Source of the DNA: Oceanobacter sp045430275
GTDB taxonomy: Bacteria; Pseudomonadota; Gammaproteobacteria; Pseudomonadales; Oceanobacteraceae
Length of the DNA: 64,000 bases
Assembly (NCBI GenBank): GCA_045430275.1
Contig: JAILXU010000009.1
Location: forward strand, 113,379 to 177,378
Direction of reading: 5' to 3'
Notes under the pieces: model-generated
The model's input: the letters and a program-made list of their open reading frames with translations, nothing else
Database searches by the model: none
Told to the model about the DNA's origin: nothing
Program-made: the position numbers and the translations under genes
Shown: positions 1 to 9,210 of the stretch, one piece after another
Layout: each line of letters opens with the position of its first letter
Numbering within the stretch: position 1 is the stretch's first letter

Positions 1-159
1 ATCGCTGCCTTGATGGCACAAGGGCAAGCGCCCTGGCAGGCGGCGCGTTTGGGTGTGTGTCTGCACAGTGCGGCTGCGGATCTGGCAGTACTGGAACATG
101 GCCCCAGAGGACTGCTGGCGACCGATCTGATGAATTATTTGCGGAAACTGAATAACTGA
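1..159 (+). CDS. nnr: NAD(P)H-hydrate repair enzyme Nnr, C-terminal end (partial)
   Basis: Only the last 52 codons are inside the window. The visible tail has the pattern A-A-R-L-G-V-C-L-H-S-A-A-A-D followed by G-P-R-G-L-L-A-T-D-L, which matches the end of the ADP-dependent (S)-NAD(P)H-hydrate dehydratase domain of bifunctional Nnr (YjeF). The family repairs hydrated NADH and NADPH. Its stop overlaps the ATG of tsaE by one base (TGATG), so the two are translationally coupled. The yjeF-tsaE order is conserved in gammaproteobacteria and supports the call. The N-terminal epimerase half, if present, lies upstream of the window. Confidence 0.83.
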   Translation: MAALMAQGQAPWQAARLGVCLHSAAADLAVLEHGPRGLLATDLMNYLRKLNN

Positions 160-686
160 TGAACAAGCAAGAAAGCATTCTCACAATTTCAAACGTGGCC
201 CGTGGTGAGGCGGCCATGGTGGCTGTGGGTCAGGCACTGGCAGCGGTGGTTTCTGCTGCGGTGCAATCGGGTGGACTGGTTTTTCTGCACGGCACTCTGG
301 GGGCCGGTAAAACCACCCTGTGCCGGGGGCTTGTGCAGGCGCTGGGACACGCGGGTGCTGTCAAGAGTCCGACGTACACGCTGGTTGAAGAGTACGCTTT
401 GCCGACGCTCACCGTGTGTCATTTTGATTTGTATCGTCTGGGTGACCCGGAAGAGCTGGAATACATGGGCATTCGCGATTACCTCGATGGTCAGGCGTTG
501 TGTCTGATTGAGTGGCCAGAGCAGGGTGCTGGAGTGCTGCCAGGTGCTGATCTGGAAGTGACCATTACGGAAATGGAAGATGGGCAAGCTCGTTGTCTGA
601 CTCTGAGTGCCTACACCGACAAGGCGAATGCCTGGCTGAATGCCCTGTGTGAAGCATCGGCTGGTCAATGGCAGGAGGCTCTGTGA
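159..686 (+). CDS. tsaE: tRNA threonylcarbamoyladenosine biosynthesis ATPase TsaE
   Basis: 175 residues, slightly longer than the usual 150-155. TsaE is the P-loop ATPase that works with TsaB and TsaD to make t6A37 on ANN-decoding tRNAs in the cytoplasm. A Walker A motif HGTLGAGKTT lies at about residues 44-53, the family block SPTYTLVEEY at 70-79, HFDLYRL at 88-94 and IEWPE near 117-121. It starts on the ATG that overlaps the nnr stop and ends in a GTGA overlap with the likely amiB start at 683. Position between nnr and amiB is the classical one. Confidence 0.96.
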   Translation: MNKQESILTISNVARGEAAMVAVGQALAAVVSAAVQSGGLVFLHGTLGAGKTTLCRGLVQALGHAGAVKSPTYTLVEEYALPTLTVCHFDLYRLGDPEELEYMGIRDYLDGQALCLIEWPEQGAGVLPGADLEVTITEMEDGQARCLTLSAYTDKANAWLNALCEASAGQWQEAL

Positions 687-2017
687 GCCGATTTGTTCGT
701 TATCTGCACCTGGTTCGCTGGCTGTGCCTCAGTCTGACGTTGTTCTGGAGCGCGGCACAGGCGGATGTCCGCAGTGTGCGTGTGTGGCAATCACCGGAAT
801 CCACGCGTTTGGTGTTTGATCTGACGGCACCGGTCAAGCACAAGATTTTCCCGCTTTCGAACCCCAGTCGAGTGGTGATTGACCTGACCGACTCCCGCAT
901 TCTGCAAGATGTGCGTAAGGTGGATCTGGACGGCACAGCGATCAAGCGCATTCGCACCGGCAAGCGTGGCAAAGGCGGCACCCGCGTGGTGCTGGATTTG
1001 AACGAAACGCTCAAGCCCAGCAGCTTCGCGCTTAAACCCAACGATGTGTACAAAAGCCATCGCCTGGTAATTGATCTCAAGCGCCTGGGCACCGGGCAGG
1101 TGGTGAAGCCGGTCAAGAAAATCGAATCTCGCCCGACGGGCAAACGCAATATCATCATTGCTATTGATGCTGGACACGGCGGTGAAGACCCAGGCGCAAC
1201 CGGGCCAAAGAAGACCCGTGAAAAGCACGTTGTTCTGGCAATCGCCAAAGAGCTGGAAAAGCTGTTCAAGAAACAACCGGGCTTCAAGCCGTTCATGGTG
1301 CGCACCGGGGATTACTACATCGGCCTGCGCGACCGTACCGAGAAAGCCCGTGCGGCCAATGCCGATTTCTTTGTGTCCATTCATGCGGATGCGTTCAAAC
1401 ACCCCAGCGCTCACGGCAGCTCGGTGTATGTGTTATCCGATCGGGGCGCGACCAGTGAAACGGCTCGCTGGCTGGCCGACAAGGAAAACAAGGCTGATCT
1501 GATTGGCGGTGTCTCACTGGAAGACAAGGACGATGATCTGAAAATGACGCTGCTGGATTTATCCATGACCTACCAGCGCAACTCCAGTAAAGGCGCGGGT
1601 TCGAGCATTCTCGGATACATGGGCAAGATTTCGCGATTGCATAAAAAGCGCGTGGAAGAAGCCGCTTTTGCGGTATTGAAAGCCCCGGATATGCCCGCTT
1701 TGCTGGTCGAGACCGGGTTTATTTCCAATCCCAAGGAAGAGAAAAATCTGGGCAGTCGCCGTTATCAGCGCAAAATGGCGGCTGCGATCTTCAAGGGGAT
1801 CTCGGATTATTTTCGTGCCCATCCGCCAGAAGGTACGTTGCTGGCCAGTCGACAGAGCACCAGGAAAAGCGACACAGCGTATGTGGTGCGCAATGGCGAT
1901 ACGCTGTCGGATATTGCCGTCCGCAATGGCGTCAAAATTCGTGAGTTGCGTCGGGTGAACCAACTGAATAACGATGTCATTCAGGTTGGCCAGAAATTGC
2001 GCATTCCCAAAACCTGA
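683..2017 (+). CDS. amiB: N-acetylmuramoyl-L-alanine amidase (AMIN + Amidase_3 + LysM)
   Basis: Periplasmic zinc amidase that cuts the amide bond between MurNAc and the stem peptide during septum splitting. I chose GTG 683 over ATG 668: AGGAGG at 673-678 sits just ahead of it, and it forms a GTGA overlap with the tsaE stop. The 444-residue product has a signal peptide ending near AQA, an AMIN domain at about 30-135 (septal targeting), the Amidase_3 domain at about 155-380, and a C-terminal LysM at about 399-442. Zinc and catalytic candidates are visible: H165 (DAGHGG), E180, H235 (SIHADAF) and E344 (LVETGF). A 21-base gap leads to mutL. Confidence 0.95.
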   Translation: MSRFVRYLHLVRWLCLSLTLFWSAAQADVRSVRVWQSPESTRLVFDLTAPVKHKIFPLSNPSRVVIDLTDSRILQDVRKVDLDGTAIKRIRTGKRGKGGTRVVLDLNETLKPSSFALKPNDVYKSHRLVIDLKRLGTGQVVKPVKKIESRPTGKRNIIIAIDAGHGGEDPGATGPKKTREKHVVLAIAKELEKLFKKQPGFKPFMVRTGDYYIGLRDRTEKARAANADFFVSIHADAFKHPSAHGSSVYVLSDRGATSETARWLADKENKADLIGGVSLEDKDDDLKMTLLDLSMTYQRNSSKGAGSSILGYMGKISRLHKKRVEEAAFAVLKAPDMPALLVETGFISNPKEEKNLGSRRYQRKMAAAIFKGISDYFRAHPPEGTLLASRQSTRKSDTAYVVRNGDTLSDIAVRNGVKIRELRRVNQLNNDVIQVGQKLRIPKT

Positions 2018-2038
2018 TGTCAGCCATTCGAGACTAAC

Positions 2039-3964
2039 ATGCCCAATATTCATTTGTTGTCCCCGCGTCTGGCAAACCAGATTGCGGCCGGAGAAGTGGT
2101 TGAGCGCCCGGCCAATATTCTAAAGGAACTGATCGAAAACGCTCTGGATGCCGGAGCGACCCGTATTGATGTCGATGTTGAGCAAGGCGGGATCAAGCTG
2201 TTGCGAGTGCGCGATAACGGCTGTGGCATCGGCAAGGACGATTTACCACTGGCGCTCAGTCGTCATGCAACCAGCAAAATTGCCACACTGGATGATCTGG
2301 AAGCCGTCATGACCATGGGATTTCGTGGTGAGGCGCTGGCCAGTATCAGCTCGGTTTCCCGGCTCAGTCTGTCATCTCGCATCGAAGCGGCCGATACAGC
2401 CTGGCAAGTGATTGCTGAAGGCCGGGATATGACCACCTCGGTCAGTCCGGCTGCTCACCCGGTGGGAACAACGGTGGAAGTGCGCGATCTGTTTTTCAAC
2501 ACCCCTGCCCGGCGAAAGTTCTTGCGCACAGAAAAAACCGAATTTGGCCATCTGGAAGATCATCTTAAAAAACTGGCCCTGAGCCGTTATGACGTGGCGT
2601 TCTCCTTGCGTCATAACAATCGGGTGATTCATCAGCTTCGGGCGGCCACTCGGGATGTCGAATGTGAACGTCGGATTGCGGCATTATTGAAGCCAGACTT
2701 TATCGATAGCGCCCTGCACATTGATACCGAAGCGGCGGGGCTGCAGTTATCTGGCTGGGTCGGATTGCCGACGTTTTCACGCTCTCAGGCGGATATGCAG
2801 CACTTTTACGTGAATGGCCGTGCTGTACGTGACAAGCTGGTGGTGCACGCCATCAAGCAGGCGTATCGGGATGTCTTGTATCACGGTCGGCATCCGGCGT
2901 TTGTGTTGTACCTGACGCTTGATCCGGCGCTGGTGGATGTCAACGTCCACCCGACCAAACACGAGGTGCGTTTCCGGGATGGGCGACTGGTGCATGATTT
3001 CCTGTTCCGCAGCCTGCATCGGGCGTTGGGAGAGGTACGCCCCAGTGATCAGCAACCTCCTACGGATAGCTCGGCGTTGCAATCGGATGCTGGAAGCTCA
3101 TCTCAGCCCGCCGCGTCATCGGTTGAACCATCCCCGACGCAGCAATCGGCGCTCAGCTGGACTGCGCCGGATCGTGCGGCTCAAACGCCAAACCTGAATT
3201 CACAAGCCCCACACTCACAGCCCCCACATTCACAATCTGAACGTTTTTCTGCTCCGGTATCGAGCTGGGGCAGTAAGCCTGAACCTGGCAAAGTGGCGGA
3301 GGCGCTGAATCAATACGCGGTATTGGCTCAGCCGCTACCGACTGGAGGGCTGGTCGGCGAACAGGGAGCTGATGAAGAGGTTCCTCCGCTGGGGTTTGCA
3401 CTGGCCCAGTTACACGGCATTTATATTCTGGCCCAGAACGCTCAGGGGCTGATTCTGGTGGACACTCATGCGGCGCATGAGCGCATCACCTATGAGCGCC
3501 TGAAAGTTGCCATGGACGAGCAAGGCGTACAAAGTCAGCCGCTGCTGGTGCCGGAGTCGCTGTCGGTCAGTGAGCGTGAAGCCGAAGCGGCAGAGCAATT
3601 TCAGGAGCAGTTTCGGTTGCTTGGGGTCGAGCTGGCTCGAATGGGGCCGGAAAGTCTGTTGATTCGTCAGGTGCCGGTGTTATTGCAGCAGGCGCAAGCC
3701 GCGCGTTTGATCACGGATATGCTGGCAGATTTAATGGAACACGGAACGTCAGATCGTTTTCAGGCCCATCGCAATGAAATACTGGCCACCATGGCGTGCC
3801 ACGGCTCGGTGAGGGCTAATCGCAAGCTTAGCATTCCCGAAATGAACGCGTTGTTGCGCGATATGGAAGCGACTGAACGCAGCGGTCAGTGCAATCATGG
3901 GCGACCAACCTGGACACAATTAACCTTGCCGGAGCTGGATAAGCTATTTTTACGGGGCCGCTGA
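2039..3964 (+). CDS. mutL: DNA mismatch repair protein MutL
   Basis: 641 residues. The N-terminal GHKL ATPase shows KELIENALDAGA (general base E30), the DNGCGI motif near 59-64 and GFRGEAL near 94-100. A Pro/Ser/Gln-rich linker covers roughly 340-420. The C-terminal dimerisation domain carries DTHAAHERITYE starting at D475, which fits the DxHA-x2-E-x4-E metal-binding endonuclease motif, plus GQCNHGRPT near 616. E. coli MutL lacks these motifs, so this MutL is predicted to nick DNA itself, as in organisms without MutH. It lies between amiB and miaA as in most gammaproteobacteria. Confidence 0.97.
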   Translation: MPNIHLLSPRLANQIAAGEVVERPANILKELIENALDAGATRIDVDVEQGGIKLLRVRDNGCGIGKDDLPLALSRHATSKIATLDDLEAVMTMGFRGEALASISSVSRLSLSSRIEAADTAWQVIAEGRDMTTSVSPAAHPVGTTVEVRDLFFNTPARRKFLRTEKTEFGHLEDHLKKLALSRYDVAFSLRHNNRVIHQLRAATRDVECERRIAALLKPDFIDSALHIDTEAAGLQLSGWVGLPTFSRSQADMQHFYVNGRAVRDKLVVHAIKQAYRDVLYHGRHPAFVLYLTLDPALVDVNVHPTKHEVRFRDGRLVHDFLFRSLHRALGEVRPSDQQPPTDSSALQSDAGSSSQPAASSVEPSPTQQSALSWTAPDRAAQTPNLNSQAPHSQPPHSQSERFSAPVSSWGSKPEPGKVAEALNQYAVLAQPLPTGGLVGEQGADEEVPPLGFALAQLHGIYILAQNAQGLILVDTHAAHERITYERLKVAMDEQGVQSQPLLVPESLSVSEREAEAAEQFQEQFRLLGVELARMGPESLLIRQVPVLLQQAQAARLITDMLADLMEHGTSDRFQAHRNEILATMACHGSVRANRKLSIPEMNALLRDMEATERSGQCNHGRPTWTQLTLPELDKLFLRGR

Positions 3965-4012
3965 TGATAAAACGGCGTGTCTGTTTACTGAATTAACGAA
4001 TTGAGCCGGAAT

Positions 4013-4966
4013 ATGACTCAGGACCCTGCATTACCTCCCGCGATATTTTTGATGGGGCCGACGGCTTCCGGCAAAACGGCATTGGCACTGGATCTGATTG
4101 AGCGCTTTCCTTGCGACATCATCAGTGTGGATTCTGCTCTGGTGTATCGCGGCATGGATATCGGCACTGCCAAACCGGATGCCGAGATGCTGGCGCGGGC
4201 ACCGCATCGGCTGATCGATATGCTCGACCCGGCAGAGCCGTACTCTGCTGCTACCTTTCGGGAAGATGCTCTGCGCGAAATGGCAGAGATTACTGCCGCA
4301 GGCCGTGTGCCTCTGCTGGTGGGTGGCACCATGATGTATTTCAAATTTCTGCGTGATGGAGCTGCGAATCTCCCCAAAGCCGATGAAGCCGTGCGAGAAC
4401 GGCTGCTACAACAGGCTGAGGAGCACGGCTGGCCCTGGATGCACCAGCGTCTGGCCGATGTTGATCCGATTGCGGCGGAGCGCCTCAAACCAATGGACAG
4501 CCAGCGAATCCAGCGTGCGCTGGAAGTGTTTGAGGTATCTGGCAAGACGCTGACCGAACACTGGCAGGAACAAGAACATCAGCCGCTGCCTTATCAGGTC
4601 GTGAATCTGGCAGTGTGCCCGAGTGATCGTGCAGTGTTGCATGAACGGATTGCCCTGCGTTTTCGACAAATGCTTCGGGAAGGATTTCTGGACGAGGTGC
4701 GGGCGCTGTATCAGCGCGAAGACCTGGATACTTCCCTGCCTTCTATTCGTGCCGTCGGTTATCGTCAGGTCTGGGAATATCTGGAAGGTGACATGGATTA
4801 CGACACCATGGTAGAACGGGGCATTATTGCGACCCGACAATTGGCCAAACGTCAGATTACCTGGTTAAGAAGCTGGGACGATTTGCACTGGCTGGAGAGT
4901 GGATCTCCGAAACTCTTGGATAATACCTTGAAAATACTGCACGCCAACGCCATATTTAGCAGGTGA
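4013..4966 (+). CDS. miaA: tRNA dimethylallyltransferase MiaA
   Basis: 317 residues from ATG 4013. An in-frame TTG at 4001 would add only four residues and has no better ribosome site. MiaA transfers a dimethylallyl group to A37 of tRNAs that read UNN codons. The P-loop GPTASGKTALA opens the protein, followed by DSALVYRGMDIGTAKP and a GGTMMYF block, and the C-terminal part has SIRAVGYRQVWEYL. A 130-base gap containing a 9-bp inverted repeat separates it from hfq. The miaA-hfq-hflX order is the standard one. Confidence 0.96.
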   Translation: MTQDPALPPAIFLMGPTASGKTALALDLIERFPCDIISVDSALVYRGMDIGTAKPDAEMLARAPHRLIDMLDPAEPYSAATFREDALREMAEITAAGRVPLLVGGTMMYFKFLRDGAANLPKADEAVRERLLQQAEEHGWPWMHQRLADVDPIAAERLKPMDSQRIQRALEVFEVSGKTLTEHWQEQEHQPLPYQVVNLAVCPSDRAVLHERIALRFRQMLREGFLDEVRALYQREDLDTSLPSIRAVGYRQVWEYLEGDMDYDTMVERGIIATRQLAKRQITWLRSWDDLHWLESGSPKLLDNTLKILHANAIFSR

Positions 4967-5002
4967 TGCGTCGTTTGTGTCTGATTTGACATAACGCATC
5001 AC
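4963..5002. repeat. Inverted repeat between miaA and hfq
   Basis: GTGATGCGT (4963-4971) and ACGCATCAC (4994-5002) form a perfect 9-bp inverted repeat with a 22-base loop. The left arm contains the miaA stop codon. There is no U-run after it, so it does not look like an intrinsic terminator. It could affect miaA-hfq read-through or the hfq leader. Its function is not known from the sequence. Confidence 0.5.
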
Positions 5003-5096
5003 GACATGGCGTTTGCTATGAACGGCTGGGGCGGCACGCATAACATTTTCTGTTGTCTGCATATTAGATAACAACACTCATTGAGGAGATACCTTC

Positions 5097-5342
5097 ATGT
5101 CAAAAGGGCACTCGCTACAAGACCCTTATTTGAATCAGTTGCGCAAGGAGCGGATTCCTGTATCCATTTTTCTGGTTAATGGCATTAAATTGCAAGGCCA
5201 GATCGAATCTTTCGACCAATTTGTCATTTTGTTAAAAAATACAGTTAGCCAAATGGTATACAAACACGCTATTTCCACCGTTGTACCCTCGCGCAATGTG
5301 CGTATGCAGCCGGTTGAAAGCAATGATAGCGACAATGACTGA
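5097..5342 (+). CDS. hfq: RNA chaperone Hfq
   Basis: 81 residues, with a short acidic tail (SNDSDND). Hfq forms a hexameric Sm-like ring that pairs small RNAs with mRNAs. The proximal-face residues are recognisable: Q8, the stretch SFDQFVILLKN (Sm1), and YKHAISTVVPSR (Sm2 with the KH motif). The start is set by a strong GAGGAG eleven bases upstream of the ATG. hflX follows after 23 bases, so the pair is probably co-transcribed. Nothing is unusual apart from the short tail. Confidence 0.98.
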   Translation: MSKGHSLQDPYLNQLRKERIPVSIFLVNGIKLQGQIESFDQFVILLKNTVSQMVYKHAISTVVPSRNVRMQPVESNDSDND

Positions 5343-5365
5343 CGTTTTGCAGGAGCAATATATCC

Positions 5366-6685
5366 TTGTTTTTTGAACGTCCCCAGAACGGTGGCGAGCT
5401 CGCCGTTCTGGTGCATATCGATTTCCCTGAAGGCTCCAATCGTGAAGACCTGCAGGAATTTCAGGAGCTCGTCCTGTCTGCCGGAGCGAATCCGGTCGAA
5501 TTAATTACCAGCAAACGGGATGTCCCCGACGCCAAGACCTTTATCGGCAGCGGTAAAGTGATCGAAATTGGCGAGATGACCCGTGCGCACGGTGCTGAGC
5601 TGGTGATCTTTAACCACGCCCTGTCTCCAAGCCAGGAGCGCAACCTGGAGCGGGAATTTCAGTGTCGGGTGCTGGATCGTACCGGGTTAATCCTCGATAT
5701 TTTTGCCCAGCGCGCCCGTACGCACGAAGGCAAGTTGCAGGTTGAGCTGGCTCAGTTGCAATACCAATCGACCCGGCTGGTTCGGGGCTGGACTCACCTG
5801 GAGCGCCAGAAAGGTGGTATTGGTTTACGCGGCCCGGGTGAAACCCAGTTGGAAACCGACCGTCGTTTATTGCGTGAGCGCGTCAAGAACATCAATGCGC
5901 GACTGGCCAAAGTGCGATCCCAGCGACAGCAGGGCCGTAAGGCTCGTCAACGGTCGTCCACACCAACGGTGGCGATTGTCGGTTATACCAACGCGGGTAA
6001 ATCCACCCTGTTTAATGCTCTGACAGAAGCCGAGGTGTATGCGGCGGATCAGTTATTTGCAACGCTGGATCCAACCTTGCGCCGTCTGGCAGTGGACGAT
6101 GTTGGGGAAGTTGTACTGGCAGATACGGTAGGTTTTATTCGTCATCTGCCTCACAAGTTGGTAGAGGCGTTTCAGGCAACGTTGCAGGAAGCCGCCGAAG
6201 CCGATTTGCTGATGCACGTGGTGGATTGTGCGGCGCTGGAGCGCGACAGCAACATTGAGCAGGTTAATCTGGTGCTTGATGAGATTGATGCCGATGAAGT
6301 GTTGCAACTGCGGGTCTACAATAAAATTGATCTGCTGGATGATGGACGGTCAGCGCGTATTGATCGGGATGAATCCGGCAAGCCGGTTGCGGTGTGGGTC
6401 TCTGCCATTGAGCGTCAGGGATTCGAGCTGCTTAAGCAGGCGATTGGTGAGTTAGTCGCAGAAGATGTCTTCGTGGCAGATATTACCCTGCCCCCTGCGG
6501 ATGCCAAATTGCGTTCAGTTCTGTTTGATCTGGGTGCGATTCAACAAGAGCGTTACGAAGACAATGGTGACATTGTGTTGAGTGTGCGATTGCAGCGGCA
6601 GGATTTTCGGCGTGCATTGGCACAAGCCGGTATTGACGTGCAGCGCTATTTGCCAGAACCGCTGGAGTTCTGGCAGGAACATTAG
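5366..6685 (+). CDS. hflX: Ribosome-rescue GTPase HflX
   Basis: 439 residues. HflX is a GTPase that splits stalled or heat-damaged 70S ribosomes. The start is TTG 5366: AGGAG lies at 5351-5355, and the N-terminus MFFERP matches the usual MFFER start of the family. The N-terminal HflX domain contains ARTHEGKLQVELAQLQY and GPGETQLETDRR. The G domain has GYTNAGKSTLFN (G1), DTVGF (G3) and NKID (G4). It follows hfq by 23 bases. Confidence 0.96.
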   Translation: MFFERPQNGGELAVLVHIDFPEGSNREDLQEFQELVLSAGANPVELITSKRDVPDAKTFIGSGKVIEIGEMTRAHGAELVIFNHALSPSQERNLEREFQCRVLDRTGLILDIFAQRARTHEGKLQVELAQLQYQSTRLVRGWTHLERQKGGIGLRGPGETQLETDRRLLRERVKNINARLAKVRSQRQQGRKARQRSSTPTVAIVGYTNAGKSTLFNALTEAEVYAADQLFATLDPTLRRLAVDDVGEVVLADTVGFIRHLPHKLVEAFQATLQEAAEADLLMHVVDCAALERDSNIEQVNLVLDEIDADEVLQLRVYNKIDLLDDGRSARIDRDESGKPVAVWVSAIERQGFELLKQAIGELVAEDVFVADITLPPADAKLRSVLFDLGAIQQERYEDNGDIVLSVRLQRQDFRRALAQAGIDVQRYLPEPLEFWQEH

Positions 6686-6792
6686 CCAAGAACTGCTTGT
6701 CAACATCGCAATCTGGCAGTAATTCGTTATTATGTGGACGTTTTTCAAACCGATATTAGCGTCCTGAATCAGTTTCCTGAGTGGAGTAAACT

Positions 6793-7986
6793 ATGGCCTG
6801 GAATGAGCCCGGTGGTAAGGGCAATCCCAACGACCCCTGGGGTAATAACAACCGCGGAGATAAAAACCGTGGTGGTGGGCAGCCGCCGGATTTGGATGAG
6901 GCTTTCAAGCAATTGACCAGCAAGCTCGAAGGGCTGTTTGGCAAGGGCGGCAAGTCTGGTGGCAGCAATGGTAATGGTGGCAATGGCACGGGTGGATTTG
7001 TGATTATTTTCGCAGCCATCGCAACCGTCATGCTGTTGAGTAACGCCTTCTATACCCTGGATGAAACCGAGCGCGGTGTGGTTTTGCGTTTGGGCGAATA
7101 CCATTCGACGGAAAATCCGGGTCTGCGTTTCAAATTGCCGCTGCTGGATGAAATTATTCCAGTCAACACCACCGGTGTGCGGGAAGTGGAAGTAAAAGAA
7201 CGGATGCTGACTGAAGACGAAAATATCGTTGAAGTCGAGCTGAGTGTTCAATACCGGGTAACTGACCCGGTTGCTTACGCCCTGCGGGTTGAATCGCCTG
7301 AGCGTACCCTGATTGCCTCGGCTGAAAGTGCCTTGCGTCATGAAGTGGGTTCGACAGAAATGGACCCGATTCTGACCGTTGGGCGGGGTTTGTTGTCGGA
7401 TCAGGTTAAAATTCGTTTGCAGGATTACCTTGACCGTTATCAGACCGGTATGGTGCTGACCACAGTGAACATCAAAGATGCGCGCCCACCGTCGCAGGTA
7501 AAGGCCTCATTTGATGATGTACAAAAAGCCAAGCAGGATAAGGAACGTTTCATTAATGAATCGGAAGCCTATGCCAATGCAATTGTGCCGGAAGCACGCG
7601 GTCGCGCTCAGCGTCAGTTGGAAGAAGCATCGGCTTATAAGGAACGCGTCGTCGCTCGTGCAGAAGGTGAAGCTGCTCGCTTCAACGACCTGTACACCGA
7701 ATACCAAAAAGCGCCTGAAATCATGCGTGAGCGCTTGTATATTGATGCCATCTCCCAGTTTTACACCAATGCCAACAAGGTGCTTGTGGATGTCGAAGGC
7801 GGCAACAACATGATGTACCTGCCGTTGGATAAGTTGGTCAAGGACAGTGCAAAAGCGGATGTGCCCGCTGCGCCAGCCGGATTGTCACAAGCAGACCTGA
7901 CGCGTTTGACCAATCAGGTAATTGATGAAATTCGTTCGCGTCAAAGTACTTCCAGCTCAACATCACGTCGGGAGAGTCGTCGCTAA
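6793..7986 (+). CDS. hflK: FtsH protease modulator HflK
   Basis: 397 residues. HflK forms, with HflC, the membrane complex that surrounds and controls the FtsH protease. The N-terminus is Gly/Asn/Pro-rich (about 1-65), then comes one membrane helix near 72-93, an SPFH/band 7 domain (about 95-260) and a helical segment rich in Ala, Glu and Arg that fits the coiled coil. The C-terminus is Ser/Thr/Arg-rich. The stop TAA overlaps the hflC ATG by one base. TTGTCA-N17-TAATTC at 6697-6725 is a weak promoter candidate in the 107-base gap after hflX. Confidence 0.96.
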   Translation: MAWNEPGGKGNPNDPWGNNNRGDKNRGGGQPPDLDEAFKQLTSKLEGLFGKGGKSGGSNGNGGNGTGGFVIIFAAIATVMLLSNAFYTLDETERGVVLRLGEYHSTENPGLRFKLPLLDEIIPVNTTGVREVEVKERMLTEDENIVEVELSVQYRVTDPVAYALRVESPERTLIASAESALRHEVGSTEMDPILTVGRGLLSDQVKIRLQDYLDRYQTGMVLTTVNIKDARPPSQVKASFDDVQKAKQDKERFINESEAYANAIVPEARGRAQRQLEEASAYKERVVARAEGEAARFNDLYTEYQKAPEIMRERLYIDAISQFYTNANKVLVDVEGGNNMMYLPLDKLVKDSAKADVPAAPAGLSQADLTRLTNQVIDEIRSRQSTSSSTSRRESRR

Positions 7987-8855
7987 TGTCACCAAAAACT
8001 TTTGCTACATCGGTTATTCTGGCGGTTGTATTTTTGGTCGGCAGTCAGGGCTTGTACGTCATCAACGAAAAAGAACGAGCCATCAAGCTCAAGTTCCGGG
8101 AAGTGGTGGGTGCCGATATTCAACCTGGTTTGCATTGGAAAATGCCGCTGATTGAAAACGTCAAGCGATTCGATGCCCGTGTTTTGACGCTGGACAGTGA
8201 TCCGTCCCGTTTCCTGACCGCAGGCAAGAAGTACGTGATCGTGGATTCGTTTGCGAAATGGCGTATCAAAAATGTGCGTGCGTACTACAAGGCAACATCG
8301 GGCAACCGTAATGAAGCCTCCAAACTGCTGGCCAACCTGGTCAACAAGGGCTTGCGAGATGAAATTGCGGCTCGCAGCTTGCACGAAGTGGTATCGGGTG
8401 AGCGTGATGAGCTGATGACCAAGCTCACCGGGTTGCTGAACAAGGAAACCCAGGACGATCTTGGTATTGAAGTTCTGGACGTTCGTGTGAAAGCCATTGA
8501 TTTGCCAGAAGATCTGAGTAAGTCGGTGTACGACCGAATGTCGGCTGAGCGTGAGCGAGAAGCTCGCGAGCATCGTTCTCAGGGTCGTGAGCTGGCAGAA
8601 GGTATTCAGGCGGATGCTGATCGTCAACAAACGATTATTGAGGCAGAAGCCTATCGTGATGCTGAGCGTACCCGAGGTGCGGGTGATGCAGAGGCCTCTC
8701 GTATTTATGCTGCCGCGTTTAACAAAGACCCCGAGTTTTATGCTTTCACCCGCAGTTTGAAAGCCTATACCGAGAGCTTTAAGGAAGATGATGTCATTCT
8801 GCTGAAACCGGATAGCGAGTTCTTCCGCTATCTGAAAGATTCCAGTGGCCAGTAA
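7986..8855 (+). CDS. hflC: FtsH protease modulator HflC
   Basis: 289 residues. It is the partner of HflK in the inner membrane. One N-terminal membrane segment (TSVILAVVFLVGSQGLYVI) is followed by an SPFH domain that starts with NEKERAIKLKF and by a charged helical region (AEREREAREHRSQGRELAEG) typical of the family. Translation is coupled to hflK through the TAATG junction. An intrinsic terminator at 8921-8944 ends the transcription unit. Confidence 0.96.
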   Translation: MSPKTFATSVILAVVFLVGSQGLYVINEKERAIKLKFREVVGADIQPGLHWKMPLIENVKRFDARVLTLDSDPSRFLTAGKKYVIVDSFAKWRIKNVRAYYKATSGNRNEASKLLANLVNKGLRDEIAARSLHEVVSGERDELMTKLTGLLNKETQDDLGIEVLDVRVKAIDLPEDLSKSVYDRMSAEREREAREHRSQGRELAEGIQADADRQQTIIEAEAYRDAERTRGAGDAEASRIYAAAFNKDPEFYAFTRSLKAYTESFKEDDVILLKPDSEFFRYLKDSSGQ

Positions 8856-8920
8856 CTGACTCTTCGGCCTCCTGATGCGTGATGAATGGTCATCATCGGG
8901 CGGCTTTGATACTATCCATC

Positions 8921-8944
8921 AACCGGGCAATGCCCGGTTTTTTT
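8921..8944 (+). terminator. Intrinsic terminator after hflC
   Basis: The hairpin AACCGGGCA/TGCCCGGTT is followed directly by a run of T to 8944. It lies 65 bases after the hflC stop and before the DUF2065 gene, so it marks the end of the hflKC unit. Confidence 0.88.
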
Positions 8945-9005
8945 ATGACACCAAGATGGGATTTTTGCTATACGGGCTTCCTGAAAGTCACGATGGCGTT
9001 TGAGT

Positions 9006-9197
9006 ATGAGCGTTTGGCACGAACTGGGTATCGCAATCAGTCTGGTACTGATATTTGAAGGTATGTTGCCGTTTCTGGCGCCACAAGCCTGGCGTAAAAT
9101 GGTGCTCACCATGATCCAGGAAAATGATCATACCCTGCGACTGTCCGGGCTCATGCTGATGGGTGTTGGGCTGGCACTCTTGTATCTCGTCAATTGA
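9006..9197 (+). CDS. DUF2065 small membrane protein (YjeT family)
   Basis: 63 residues from ATG 9006 (a TTG at 9000 would add two). Two hydrophobic segments are visible, about 6-26 (GIAISLVLIFEGMLPFLAP) and 43-61 (LSGLMLMGVGLALLYLV). Between them is the conserved AWRKMVLTM-Q-ENDHTLRLSG stretch of DUF2065. The family sits between hflC and hisZ/purA in many gammaproteobacteria, as here. Its function is unknown. hisZ follows after 13 bases. Confidence 0.87.
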   Translation: MSVWHELGIAISLVLIFEGMLPFLAPQAWRKMVLTMIQENDHTLRLSGLMLMGVGLALLYLVN

Positions 9198-9210
9198 AAC
9201 AGGCTGAAAC

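Noticed and set aside
4001..4012. TTG 4001 as the miaA start
   Set aside because: It adds four residues without a better ribosome site; ATG 4013 suffices.
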